From Bacteroidaceae bacterium (GTDB taxonomy: Bacteria; Bacteroidota; Bacteroidia; Bacteroidales; Bacteroidaceae), in contig JAFZWM010000050.1 in the NCBI GenBank assembly GCA_017617315.1, positions 1 to 33,758 of the forward strand: a DNA stretch of 33,758 nt, in the 5' to 3' direction. The position numbers were made by a program, and so were the translations under genes. This document shows, piece after piece, positions 1-7,234 of the stretch. The first letter of the stretch is position 1. Each line of letters opens with the position of its first letter. A model generated the notes under the pieces. That model saw only the letters and a program-made list of their open reading frames with translations, searched no databases and was not told where the DNA came from.

Positions 1-30
1 CATTCTGTCGATTCGGTCAGATGATAACAT

Positions 31-82
31 CTGCAAATATGGGGTGTAAACAACCCTCAAAATGAGTCTCAGATATTTGCAG
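31..82 (+). terminator. Inverted repeat, possible terminator of an upstream gene
   Basis: CTGCAAATAT (31-40) pairs perfectly with ATATTTGCAG (73-82), and the loop contains a smaller GGG/CCC stem. The right arm is followed by GTTTTTGAACGGTTTTT, so a plus-strand transcript entering from outside the window could end here. The long loop makes this weaker than the other terminators in the window. No gene is visible in 1-269. Confidence 0.35.
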
Positions 83-241
83 GTTTTTGAACGGTTTTTC
101 CATCACCCCTGACGAAATCTTATACGGAATGTAATATTGAAACTTGATTAATAATTATGCTAATTTGCTGACCTGTAAATATTTATATTTAATTTTGGTC
201 AAATTGTAACAGCTTGTTAAAATACTTTAATGAATAATTGC

Positions 242-264
242 AACTAATTGCGTATCAATTAGTT
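242..264 (-). terminator. Inverted repeat just after mnmE stop
   Basis: AACTAATTG (242-250) and CAATTAGTT (256-264) form a perfect 9-bp stem with a 5-base loop, starting 5 bases past the mnmE stop codon. The stem is AT-rich and has no clear U-run in the minus direction. It may be a weak terminator or a 3'-end stabilising hairpin. Confidence 0.3.
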
Positions 265-269
265 ATAAC

Positions 270-1664
270 CTACTTTCCCACGCAGAAATTCTTAAATATA
301 TTTCCGAGCACCTCGTCATTTGAAATTTGGCCGGTTATCTCGCCGAGGATGTTTATTGTCTCGTTCAAGTCCTCCGCTACCAAGTCGCCGGGGATGTTGA
401 GGTCGAGAGCCGTGCGCACCTTGGCGATGCTCTCGCCAGCCTTGCACAGTACCTCGTAGTGGCGCAGGTTGGTTACGATGATGTCGCTTTCGTTTACCTG
501 CGGAATCGAAGCCTTAGCCACCAGCCATTGCTTCAGCTCCTCGATGCCGCTGTTCTCGAGCGCACTGATTGACATAATGTCGATGCCGTGGCCAAGAGTG
601 CGGCGGATTGTGTCGGCGCATTGCGAAACGGCGTTTTCTGTTGCCGAATCCGATTTGTTGAGCAGAACGGCAAGTTTCTTGTCCTTGCAATGGCGCGCTA
701 TGTCGCTCATAGCCTCGTTGTCTGTTCCGCCGAAAGTAGTAGAATCTATGAGCCAGAGCACGATTTCCGCCTTGTCCATCTTCTGGAAACTGCGCTCGAT
801 GCCAATGCGCTCAATCTCGTCGGTTGTCTGACGGATTCCGGCCGTGTCGATGAAGCGGAATATCGTTCCGTCGATATTCAGAGTCTCCTCAATCACGTCG
901 CGCGTTGTACCGTGAATGTTGCTCACGATGGCGCGCTCCTCGTTAAGCAGACGGTTCAGAAGCGTGCTCTTTCCGGCGTTCGTCTCGCCGATGATTGCCA
1001 CGGGAATGCCGTTCTTTATTGCGTTTCCGAGTTTGAACGATGATGTCAGATAGCTGATGCGTTCCTCGATTGTCGCCGCCAGATTCTGAAGCTCGATGCG
1101 GTCGGCAAACTCAACATCCTCTTCGCTGAAGTCGAGTTCGAGTTCGAGCAACGATGTGATTTTCAGAAGCTTCTCGCGGAGCTGCGCAAGCTCTTTGCTG
1201 AATCCGCCGCGCATCTGGTTCAGAGCCAGACGGTGGGTGCTTGCCGACGACGATGCTATGAGGTCGGCAACGGCTTCGGCCTGACTCAGGTCCATCTTGC
1301 CGCTCAGAAAGGCGCGCTTGGTGTATTCGCCGGCCTTGGCGGTGCGCGCTCCGTGGGCAATGAGGAGCTGCATCACGGTTTGCAGAATGTAGTCGCTTCC
1401 GTGGCACGAAATCTCAACCGAATCCTCGCCGGTGTAAGAGTGCGGCGAGCGGAAGACGGTTGCCAGAACCTCGTCGATTACTGCGCCGTCGTTGCCGATG
1501 ATATTTCCAAAGTGTACGGTGTTGGCTTTCGCCTCGGCCAGCGGCTTCCGGCCCTTGAATATGCTGTCGGCAATGCTTATTGCCTCTGTTCCCGAAATTC
1601 TTACTACGCCTATCGCTCCGCCTCTGGCTGTTGCAATGGCGCAAATTGTATCTTCTGTAATCAT
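270..1664 (-). CDS. mnmE: tRNA modification GTPase MnmE
   Basis: With MnmG, MnmE installs the 5-carboxymethylaminomethyl group on U34 of certain tRNAs, using GTP and a folate cofactor, in the cytoplasm. The protein is 464 residues, normal for the family. It has the N-terminal folate-binding domain (residues 1 to about 120), a helical domain, and an inserted Ras-like G domain with P-loop GETNAGKST (226-234), DTAG starting at D273 and a later NKSD. It ends in the diagnostic C-x-G-K tail (CVGK). The open frame runs further upstream to 2096, but that part overlaps ttcA. The ATG at 1664 begins MITEDTICAIAT, the normal family N-terminus. The gene lies 14 bases downstream of ttcA on the same strand, so the two are probably co-transcribed. 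Confidence 0.96.
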   Translation of the reverse strand: MITEDTICAIATARGGAIGVVRISGTEAISIADSIFKGRKPLAEAKANTVHFGNIIGNDGAVIDEVLATVFRSPHSYTGEDSVEISCHGSDYILQTVMQLLIAHGARTAKAGEYTKRAFLSGKMDLSQAEAVADLIASSSASTHRLALNQMRGGFSKELAQLREKLLKITSLLELELDFSEEDVEFADRIELQNLAATIEERISYLTSSFKLGNAIKNGIPVAIIGETNAGKSTLLNRLLNEERAIVSNIHGTTRDVIEETLNIDGTIFRFIDTAGIRQTTDEIERIGIERSFQKMDKAEIVLWLIDSTTFGGTDNEAMSDIARHCKDKKLAVLLNKSDSATENAVSQCADTIRRTLGHGIDIMSISALENSGIEELKQWLVAKASIPQVNESDIIVTNLRHYEVLCKAGESIAKVRTALDLNIPGDLVAEDLNETINILGEITGQISNDEVLGNIFKNFCVGK

Positions 1665-1678
1665 AATGCTCTGAAAAA

Positions 1679-2437
1679 TTATTCGCTGTCGTTTTGCGGC
1701 AGCAGTTCGTGCTGAATGTTGCTCATCGAGTTCCACAGACTGTATCGCGCCTCGGGATTCATCTGTTCGAGTTGCGCGAAAATCTGCTTCATGTCCGAGC
1801 GGTGCGAGTCGGTCTCGTACGGACAGTTTTTTATCTGCTTTTGATAGTGATGCAGTTCGGCCAGCCTTTTCAGGTCGGCTTCGTGAACGAGGCACATCGG
1901 ACGGATGATGGTCATGTCGAATTTCCTCATCACGAGCTTTGGCGGCATCGTGCTGAACGCTCCCTGAAAGGTGATGTTCATGAGCAGAGTCTGAAGAATG
2001 TCGTCCTGATGATGTCCGAGCGCAATCTTGTTGCATCCCAGTTCTTTCGCAAGCGTGAAGAGGGCTTTCCGTCGGTTCCACGAACAGAGAAAGCATGGCG
2101 ACTTGCGGTTGTCGGTGTCGGAGTTGAACGATGTCTCGACGATGTGCAGTTTCACGCCGTGCTCGCGTGCAAAATCCTCAAGATACTTGTGGTCGCTCTT
2201 ATACGTTATGTTGGTCATCACAACGTGTGCCGCCTCCACGCTGAAGTGCGGCTTCAGAATCCTGCTGCGCTCGGCAAGCAGCTCGAGCAGAGCCAAAGAG
2301 TCCTTTCCGCCCGAAAGCGCAATCAGAATCTTGTCGCCCTCGTCGATGAGTGAATACTGTACCAAGCCTTTCTGAAAGTGCGTGCGTATGCGCTTCATCA
2401 GGCGGTATTCCTCCGATAGTTTCTTCTGTTCGTCCAT
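1679..2437 (-). CDS. ttcA: TtcA-type tRNA 2-thiocytidine synthetase (PP-loop ATPase)
   Basis: TtcA-family proteins adenylate and thiolate C32 of tRNA with an Fe-S cluster. The PP-loop SGGKDS is at residues 42-47. Two cysteines form a CxxC (C115, C118) and a third is at C205 (NCPYE), which matches the three cluster ligands of TtcA. The motif GHHQDD lies at 141-146. The frame extends to a TTG codon at 2446, but the ATG at 2437 (MDEQKKL) is preferred. A TAATTTTG -7 box at 2457-2464 would leave only a very short leader. A related TtcA-like thiolase of unknown target is possible. The pairing with mnmE supports a role in tRNA modification. Confidence 0.88.
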   Translation of the reverse strand: MDEQKKLSEEYRLMKRIRTHFQKGLVQYSLIDEGDKILIALSGGKDSLALLELLAERSRILKPHFSVEAAHVVMTNITYKSDHKYLEDFAREHGVKLHIVETSFNSDTDNRKSPCFLCSWNRRKALFTLAKELGCNKIALGHHQDDILQTLLMNITFQGAFSTMPPKLVMRKFDMTIIRPMCLVHEADLKRLAELHHYQKQIKNCPYETDSHRSDMKQIFAQLEQMNPEARYSLWNSMSNIQHELLPQNDSE

Positions 2438-2456
2438 CTCGTTCAAAATAAGTGAG

Positions 2457-2464
2457 CAAAATTA
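2457..2464 (-). promoter_or_regulatory. Bacteroidetes -7 box for ttcA-mnmE
   Basis: Read on the minus strand, TAATTTTG fits TAnnTTTG about 20 bases upstream of the ttcA ATG. No convincing -33 element is visible. Confidence 0.5.
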
Positions 2465-2544
2465 TGAAAAAAAGCGCACATTACTCTGTCTTGATTCTCA
2501 AAAAAGCAGTCGCCGCCAGATATTTGTTAAAAACGGAACTCTTT

Positions 2545-2578
2545 TTTGGTGATGTGGAGCAAAAAAGATGTATCTTCG
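2545..2578 (+). promoter_or_regulatory. Possible promoter overlapping the start of the ThiD-AraC gene
   Basis: TATCTTCG (2571-2578) is one base off the TAnnTTTG consensus. TTTG lies at 2545-2548 with a 22-bp spacer, slightly longer than usual. If it is real, transcription starts around 2583-2585, which rules out the upstream in-frame ATG at 2568 and leaves the mRNA leaderless or nearly so. Confidence 0.45.
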
Positions 2579-2582
2579 CAGA

Positions 2583-3662
2583 ATGAAGCAGAATATACCA
2601 GTTATGAGCGTTACAGGCTCGGACAATACGGGGTTTGCCGGAGTTCAGGCCGACATACGCACAATTTCGGCTCTCGGGGCGCGTGCCGTTACGGCCATCA
2701 CTTCGATAACCGTTCAGGATGCCAATGGAATACAGAGCATCCACGACCTGCCGTCGGCCATGGTGGCGGGGCAGACCAAGGCGGTGTTCAACGATGTGCA
2801 TCCGCGAGCCGTGAAGGTGGGAATGGTGCGCGATGCCGAGACGGTGAGGGCTTTGCGCAGCGAGATTATCGGCTGTCGGAAGATTGTTCTCGTGCCGGGA
2901 ATCCTGTCGTCGCATGGCGAGCGTCTGCTCAGCGATGCCGCCATCGAGGCGTGGAAGGCTAATCTCATTCCCGAGGCTTCTCTGCTCATCCTTAAGTGCA
3001 GCGAGGCCGAACTGCTGCTCGGCATGACCGTTGCCACAAACGACGATATGGTTCGTGCCGCTGAAAGGCTTGTTGCAATGGGCGCGCAGGCCGTGATGCT
3101 CCGTGGCGGACATCAGACCGAGGGAATGCTTACCGCTCTTTTGTATGCCGAGGGGCAGAAGCGTTTCTTCTCGTCGCACAACACCGAGGGCTGGCAGAAG
3201 CACGGCGTTGCCGGAGTCTTCTCTACGGCGGTGGCAACGCGCATGGCCATGGGCGACGATGTTTTTCAGGCGGTGGCAAATGCTCATGCCTATGTTCACA
3301 GTCAGGTGGTTTATTCGCTAACGGCAGAAAGCCGTCTGGCGCGCCCTGCCGATATTTACAACCATTTTATGTCGATAATCGCCGAGAATTACAAGTCGGC
3401 TCACGATGTGGCTTTTTATGCCGGAAAACTCTCTATAACAACGCGTTACCTCTGTCAGGTTACCGACAGGGCGGTGGGCAAGTCGCCCAAGCAGATAATA
3501 GCCGAGTACATAATGCACGAGGCGGTAACGCTTCTCGAAAATTCGCGCCTAACTATTCAGGAGATTTCCGACAGCCTCGGATTCTCGTCTCAGGCCATGT
3601 TCAGTAAGTTTTTCCGTAATAATTGCGGAAAATCGCCAACGCAAGTCCGCAAAGATTATTGA
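2583..3662 (+). CDS. ThiD-like (HMP-P/pyridoxal kinase fold) domain fused to AraC-type DNA-binding domain
   Basis: Residues 8-235 follow the ThiD/PfkB fold from end to end, starting with VTGSDNTGFAGVQAD, and residues about 275-359 are an AraC-type double helix-turn-helix ending in SPTQVRKDY. The kinase motifs are lost. The TPNxxEAE segment reads ILKCSEAE (136-143), the DPVM motif reads VPGI (104-107), and the HGTGC anion-hole/catalytic motif reads HGVAG (207-211). The domain is therefore probably a ligand sensor and not an enzyme. The gene sits 168 bp upstream of pdxS-pdxT on the same strand, with its own terminator between. I infer that it regulates PLP synthesis in response to a B6 vitamer or a pyrimidine. 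Start: ATG 2583 is chosen because the putative promoter overlaps ATG 2568. ATG 2604 is also possible. Confidence 0.85.
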   Translation: MKQNIPVMSVTGSDNTGFAGVQADIRTISALGARAVTAITSITVQDANGIQSIHDLPSAMVAGQTKAVFNDVHPRAVKVGMVRDAETVRALRSEIIGCRKIVLVPGILSSHGERLLSDAAIEAWKANLIPEASLLILKCSEAELLLGMTVATNDDMVRAAERLVAMGAQAVMLRGGHQTEGMLTALLYAEGQKRFFSSHNTEGWQKHGVAGVFSTAVATRMAMGDDVFQAVANAHAYVHSQVVYSLTAESRLARPADIYNHFMSIIAENYKSAHDVAFYAGKLSITTRYLCQVTDRAVGKSPKQIIAEYIMHEAVTLLENSRLTIQEISDSLGFSSQAMFSKFFRNNCGKSPTQVRKDY

Positions 3663-3676
3663 AATCTGACAAAAAG

Positions 3677-3721
3677 AAAGCATCTGGATTGTTTCGGCAG
3701 AAATTTTCCAGATGCTTTTTT
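3677..3721 (+). terminator. Rho-independent terminator of the ThiD-AraC gene
   Basis: AAAGCATCTGGA (3677-3688) pairs with TCCAGATGCTTT (3707-3718), followed by a T-run. It separates the regulator gene from pdxST, so pdxST needs its own promoter. Confidence 0.85.
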
Positions 3722-3761
3722 GTTTGTTTCGGCTTAATGTTTTCTTTTTTCGGAACAGAAT

Positions 3762-3793
3762 TTTGCCATTTTCTGCAAACGAAACTTATTTTG
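3762..3793 (+). promoter_or_regulatory. Promoter of pdxS-pdxT
   Basis: TTTG at 3762-3765, a 20-bp spacer and TTATTTTG at 3786-3793, followed by a leader of about 30 bases. The -7 box departs from TAnnTTTG at its second base. The region between the terminator and this promoter is the natural operator for the adjacent AraC-type regulator. Confidence 0.55.
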
Positions 3794-3830
3794 CACCACA
3801 AATTTCAAACAAAAGAAAATAAAACGCAAA

Positions 3831-4703
3831 ATGGAAAACAGAGTAGAACTAAATCGTAATTTGGCGCAGATGCTCAAGGGCGGCGTCATCATGGATGTTA
3901 CAACCCCAGAGCAGGCTAAAATTGCCGAGGCGGCAGGTGCCTGCGCAGTAATGGCATTGGAGCGTATTCCGGCAGATATCCGCGCAGCAGGCGGTGTTAG
4001 CCGTATGAGCGACCCTAAGATGATTAAGGGCATTCAGGATGCTGTCTCAATCCCAGTTATGGCAAAGTGCCGTATCGGTCATTTTGTTGAGGCTCAGATT
4101 CTCGAGGCCATCGAGATTGACTATATCGACGAGAGCGAGGTGCTCAGTCCGGCAGATGATGTTTATCACATTGACAAGCGCAAGTTCAAAGTGCCTTTCG
4201 TTTGCGGAGCCAAGGATCTTGGCGAGGCTTTGCGCCGAATCAACGAGGGTGCTACAATGATTCGTACAAAGGGCGAGCCGGGCACAGGCGATGTTATTCA
4301 GGCTGTTCGCCACATGCGCATGATGCAGAGCGAGATCCGTCGCCTTGTTTCAATGAGCGAGGACGAGCTTTACGAGGCAGCAAAGCAGCTTCGCGTGCCT
4401 TACGATTTGGTAGATTTCGTTCACAAGAACGGCAAGCTTCCAGTCGTAAACTTCGCAGCCGGCGGCGTTGCAACTCCAGCCGATGCGGCTCTGATGATGC
4501 AGCTTGGTGCTGAGGGCGTTTTCGTTGGTAGCGGTATCTTCAAGAGCGGCGACCCGGTTAAGCGTGCTCAGGCAATCGTGAAGGCCGTTACAAACTACAA
4601 CAACCCTAAGGTAATTGCTGAGTTGAGCGAGGATCTTGGCGAGGCTATGGTTGGCATCAACGAGAGTGAGATTGAGTTGCTGATGGCTGAAAGAGGTAAG
4701 TAA
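3831..4703 (+). CDS. pdxS: Pyridoxal 5'-phosphate synthase, lyase subunit PdxS
   Basis: PdxS condenses ribose 5-phosphate, glyceraldehyde 3-phosphate and ammonia (from PdxT) into PLP in a 12+12 complex. The protein is 290 residues, full length. The key residues of the (beta/alpha)8 barrel are present: D22, K79 (VMAKCRIGH), and K147 in [10 protein letters not shown]. These sit two positions before the well-known Bacillus numbering. It is followed after one base by pdxT, so translation is probably coupled. Codon use is biased as in highly expressed genes. This DXP-independent pathway makes the cell self-sufficient for vitamin B6. Confidence 0.98.
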   Translation: MENRVELNRNLAQMLKGGVIMDVTTPEQAKIAEAAGACAVMALERIPADIRAAGGVSRMSDPKMIKGIQDAVSIPVMAKCRIGHFVEAQILEAIEIDYIDESEVLSPADDVYHIDKRKFKVPFVCGAKDLGEALRRINEGATMIRTKGEPGTGDVIQAVRHMRMMQSEIRRLVSMSEDELYEAAKQLRVPYDLVDFVHKNGKLPVVNFAAGGVATPADAALMMQLGAEGVFVGSGIFKSGDPVKRAQAIVKAVTNYNNPKVIAELSEDLGEAMVGINESEIELLMAERGK

Positions 4704-4704
4704 T

Positions 4705-5301
4705 ATGATTATTGCAATATTAGCATTACAGGGAGCATTTGCTGAACATCAGCAGATGCTCCATAAACTTGGTACCGACTCTGTCCTGATTCGCAATCTG
4801 CCCGACTGGCAGGATTTTATCGGCCGCGACGAGCCTAAGGGTCTCATCATCCCGGGCGGAGAGAGTACGGCAATGAAGCGCATCATGCGCGATGAAAATC
4901 TTGTAGAGCCAATCCGCAGCGCAATTGCCGGCGGACTTCCAACCTTTGGAACATGTGCCGGAATGATTCTTTTGTCAAAAAAGATTGAGGGCAGCGATGC
5001 TGAGTCGTTCCTTGGCGATGCAGCCATGGATGTGGTTGTGCGAAGAAACGCCTACGGCCGTCAGCTCGGCAGCTTCTATACCGAAGATTCTTTTGGCGAT
5101 GACTCATCTGCCGAGGAAAAAGTGCCTATGACATTCATCCGCGCTCCGTTTATCGTTGAGGTGGGCGACAGCGTGAAGGTTCTTGCCAAGGTAGACGGCA
5201 ATATCGTGGCTGTGCGTCAGGGCAATTTGCTTGCCACTTCGTTTCATCCCGAACTGAATGATGATGTGAGGGTTCACAAGTTTTTCCTTAGTATGATCTG
5301 A
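4705..5301 (+). CDS. pdxT: Pyridoxal 5'-phosphate synthase, glutaminase subunit PdxT
   Basis: PdxT is a class I glutamine amidotransferase that hydrolyses glutamine and channels ammonia to PdxS. It is 198 residues long. The substrate-binding motif GGES is at 51-54, the nucleophile is C84 in GTCAG, and the H181/E183 pair of the triad is in FHPE. The start ATG lies one base after the pdxS stop, with AGAGG as a possible ribosome-binding sequence inside the pdxS end. The N-terminus (IIAILALQGAFAEH) is canonical. Confidence 0.97.
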   Translation: MIIAILALQGAFAEHQQMLHKLGTDSVLIRNLPDWQDFIGRDEPKGLIIPGGESTAMKRIMRDENLVEPIRSAIAGGLPTFGTCAGMILLSKKIEGSDAESFLGDAAMDVVVRRNAYGRQLGSFYTEDSFGDDSSAEEKVPMTFIRAPFIVEVGDSVKVLAKVDGNIVAVRQGNLLATSFHPELNDDVRVHKFFLSMI

Positions 5302-5314
5302 GGGGTATAGACAC

Positions 5315-5379
5315 AAAAAAAAGGTTGTCATCCCGACAACCCATCTTTTATAACCTTTAATCTAATACCATGAAAAACA
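5315..5379 (-). ncRNA. Small RNA resembling the Bacteroidales-1 motif
   Basis: On the minus strand a perfect -7 box (TATCTTTG, 5392 to 5385) is followed by about 65 bases with no good ORF. These end in a GGTTGTC/GACAACC stem with loop GGGAT (5323-5341) and eight U's (5322 to 5315). The internal segment CATGGTATTAGATTAAAGG looks to me like a sequence recurring in Bacteroidales genomes. The promoter-to-terminator arrangement matches what has been described for the Bacteroidales-1 RNA family. The family assignment is from memory and needs a covariance-model search. The same hairpin may also help end pdxT transcription on the plus strand. Confidence 0.6.
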
Positions 5380-5384
5380 CGATG

Positions 5385-5414
5385 CAAAGATAGTGAGATT
5401 TTTATGTTTTGCAA
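5385..5414 (-). promoter_or_regulatory. Promoter of the small RNA
   Basis: Minus strand: TATCTTTG at 5392-5385 with TTGC (5414-5411) 18 bp upstream. The -7 box is a perfect match. No protein gene starts downstream of it in that direction, so it must serve a non-coding transcript. Confidence 0.6.
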
Positions 5415-5541
5415 CATATTTAGCATAAAATATTACTTATGTTAACATTTTTTAACATTTGTGAATTTATAAAAGAATATAAAGGCGTGTTTTTATGCAG
5501 AAAGTATTCTGATTTTTTGAATTTTATAGTCGTTTAAACGC

Positions 5542-5572
5542 TTTGTTTTTATCTCAAAAAAATATATCTTTG
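5542..5572 (+). promoter_or_regulatory. Promoter of the TlpA-like gene
   Basis: TTTG (5542-5545), 19-bp spacer, TATCTTTG (5565-5572): a textbook Bacteroidetes housekeeping promoter. It places the transcription start near 5579 and so fixes the gene start at ATG 5597 and not an upstream codon at 5543. Confidence 0.8.
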
Positions 5573-5596
5573 CATGGTCATTTTAATACACAAGAT

Positions 5597-6604
5597 ATGA
5601 ACATGGAAATTAGAGGTAAAATGTTAGGCATTGCATTGATGATAGGTCTTAGTGCAATGGCGCAGAAAAGCTACTTGCTCAGCGGAAAATGCGAGCAGAA
5701 CATAAAGAAACTGTATGTCAACGATATGCTTGGCAACACTATAGATAGCGTGGCTGTAAAGTCGGGCTCATTCTCGTTTAAGTCCAAGTCGTCAGAACCC
5801 GATCAGGTTCTTGTGCTTGCAACGCGCAAGAATCGCAGAATGTCGGGCTATAAGTCGGCGATGTATATTGTAGACGGCGAGCGTATAAATGTCGACCTTA
5901 CCAGCGGAAGCAGCAACGGAACAAAGCTGAACGATCTTCTGAAGAAGGAGAACGCCCTGCTTGCGTCAATCCCCGACAATGACGAGGCAAAATATGTTGC
6001 AACGCTGAAAGAAATAGTAAGCCGAAACCGCAACAACGTGGTTGCCGGAATCTTTATCAACGAACTTTGCTATGAAGTTGAGTACGAAGAACTTTGCAAA
6101 CTGCTCGACCCGTCGCTGCCATATTTCGCCAGCTCGGTCATGAGCCGTCCAAAGAAGGTGAAGGAGGCTTACGAAAAGTCGATGCCGGGCAAGAAGTACA
6201 TCGACCTCGAACTTCCCGATTGCAACGGAAACAAACATCGTCTGAGCGAGTGGATAGGCAAGGGCAGATATGTGCTTATCGACTTCTGGGCATCGTGGTG
6301 CGGTCCGTGCCGAAGAGAGATGCCTAATGTGGTGGCAAACTACGAGAAGTACAATGCAAAGGGCCTGGAGATTATCGGAATCTCGTTCGACTCAAAGGCC
6401 GAGGCATGGAAGGGTGCAGTTGAGCGTCTGGGCATGAAGTGGGTGCAGCTGTCCGACCTTAAGCAATGGAAGTGCGCGGCTGCCGAGCCTTACGGAATAA
6501 TGTCAATCCCTTCAAACGTGCTCGTTGCTCCCGACGGCACTATCGTTGCAAAGAATCTGATGGGCGACAGCCTCGGAAAGAAACTTGCAGAGATTTACAA
6601 GTAA
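5597..6604 (+). CDS. TlpA-like thioredoxin-fold protein (DUF4369-type N-terminus)
   Basis: This is a 335-residue exported thiol-disulfide oxidoreductase of the TlpA/ResA group. A signal peptide ends near AMA-Q (residue 22), so it should act in the periplasm or at the outer membrane. Residues about 25-120 resemble the beta-rich DUF4369 domain found before many Bacteroidetes TlpA proteins. The C-terminal thioredoxin fold (about 205-335) carries WCGPC at 234-238 and the cis-proline in SIPS (P305). The substrate is unknown; reduction of periplasmic cysteines is typical for the family. It is monocistronic, with its own promoter and terminator. Start chosen from the promoter position (leader about 18 bases). 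The in-frame ATG at 5603 is also possible. Confidence 0.9.
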   Translation: MNMEIRGKMLGIALMIGLSAMAQKSYLLSGKCEQNIKKLYVNDMLGNTIDSVAVKSGSFSFKSKSSEPDQVLVLATRKNRRMSGYKSAMYIVDGERINVDLTSGSSNGTKLNDLLKKENALLASIPDNDEAKYVATLKEIVSRNRNNVVAGIFINELCYEVEYEELCKLLDPSLPYFASSVMSRPKKVKEAYEKSMPGKKYIDLELPDCNGNKHRLSEWIGKGRYVLIDFWASWCGPCRREMPNVVANYEKYNAKGLEIIGISFDSKAEAWKGAVERLGMKWVQLSDLKQWKCAAAEPYGIMSIPSNVLVAPDGTIVAKNLMGDSLGKKLAEIYK

Positions 6605-6614
6605 AAATACAAAG

Positions 6615-6653
6615 AAAAGACTCCGGAACGTAATGTTTTCGGAGTCTTTTTTA
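6615..6653 (+). terminator. Terminator of the TlpA-like gene
   Basis: AAAAGACTCCG pairs with CGGAGTCTTTT around a 14-base loop, followed by T's. The stem is strong and begins about 10 bases after the stop codon. Confidence 0.9.
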
Positions 6654-6891
6654 TATCTTCGCAAGGCAAAATAAGTCTGCGAAAGTCTCTGGCAAAAAGC
6701 CGGAAGATAAATAATGCAACAGATAATTACTACAAGATGGAACAATACAAGAACTGACATTTGTTTTCAAGGTCATTTCTTCGTCTTCTGAATGTTACAA
6801 AAGATAATTATCAATTGTGAATTTAAAAGATTTTCAATTTTTCAACTCTCAAATTTCAAGAGACATTATCAATTGTCCACTGCCAATTGTG

Positions 6892-7079
6892 AATTATTAT
6901 CGGCTTGCTTCCCCGAACATTCCCCGTAGCTACCCCGTATCTTCCGGCTTACTTCCCCGAACCTTGAACGTACCCTGAACGAATCCTGAACGTACCTCGC
7001 GGCTTGTCAAATGCTACCTTCCGGCTTACTTCCCCCTTACTATCCCCTTGCTATCCCCTTACTATCGTTTTACTTGAAA
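6892..7079 (+). repeat. 11-bp repeat array, locus 1 (15 degenerate units)
   Basis: From 6908 to 7072 the sequence divides exactly into fifteen 11-base units of the type CTTcccCGtAg, such as CTTCCCCGAAC, CTACCCCGTAT, CTTGAACGTAC and CTATCCCCTTA. The array is introduced by a 19-base leader (6892-6910) that is identical at locus 2 (19304-19322) and ends in CTTGAAA. The flanks carry AT-rich stretches based on CAATTGTGAATT, and similar AAAAGATTTT..TTTCAAC sequences lie on both sides (near 6825-6846 and 7077-7092). It is intergenic, between a terminator and the promoter at 7176. No ORF uses it. Confidence 0.9.
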
Positions 7080-7175
7080 AGATTTTTCAACTTTCTCAAG
7101 ATCCCATTGTCAACTGTGAATTAATTTTTTTCTTATTACTCAACTAATAAAAAAGCAATACAATACCTGTGTATT

Positions 7176-7206
7176 TTTGCCGTTTACATAAAAAATACTA
7201 AATTTG
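7176..7206 (+). promoter_or_regulatory. Promoter of the PD40 operon
   Basis: TTTG (7176-7179), 19-bp spacer, TAAATTTG (7199-7206). The expected start is near 7213, giving a leader of about 22 bases before ATG 7235. Confidence 0.75.
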
Positions 7207-7234
7207 TGGCGTTTTTTGTAAAATAGAATTTGTA

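Noticed and set aside
1665-2096. N-terminal extension of MnmE by 144 residues
   Set aside because: It lies inside the ttcA coding region in another frame and has low-complexity content. The family N-terminus begins at ATG 1664.
6908-7072. CRISPR array
   Set aside because: Units are 11 bases with no unique spacers, and no cas genes are present. The same applies to the arrays at 19320-19484 and 33682-33758.
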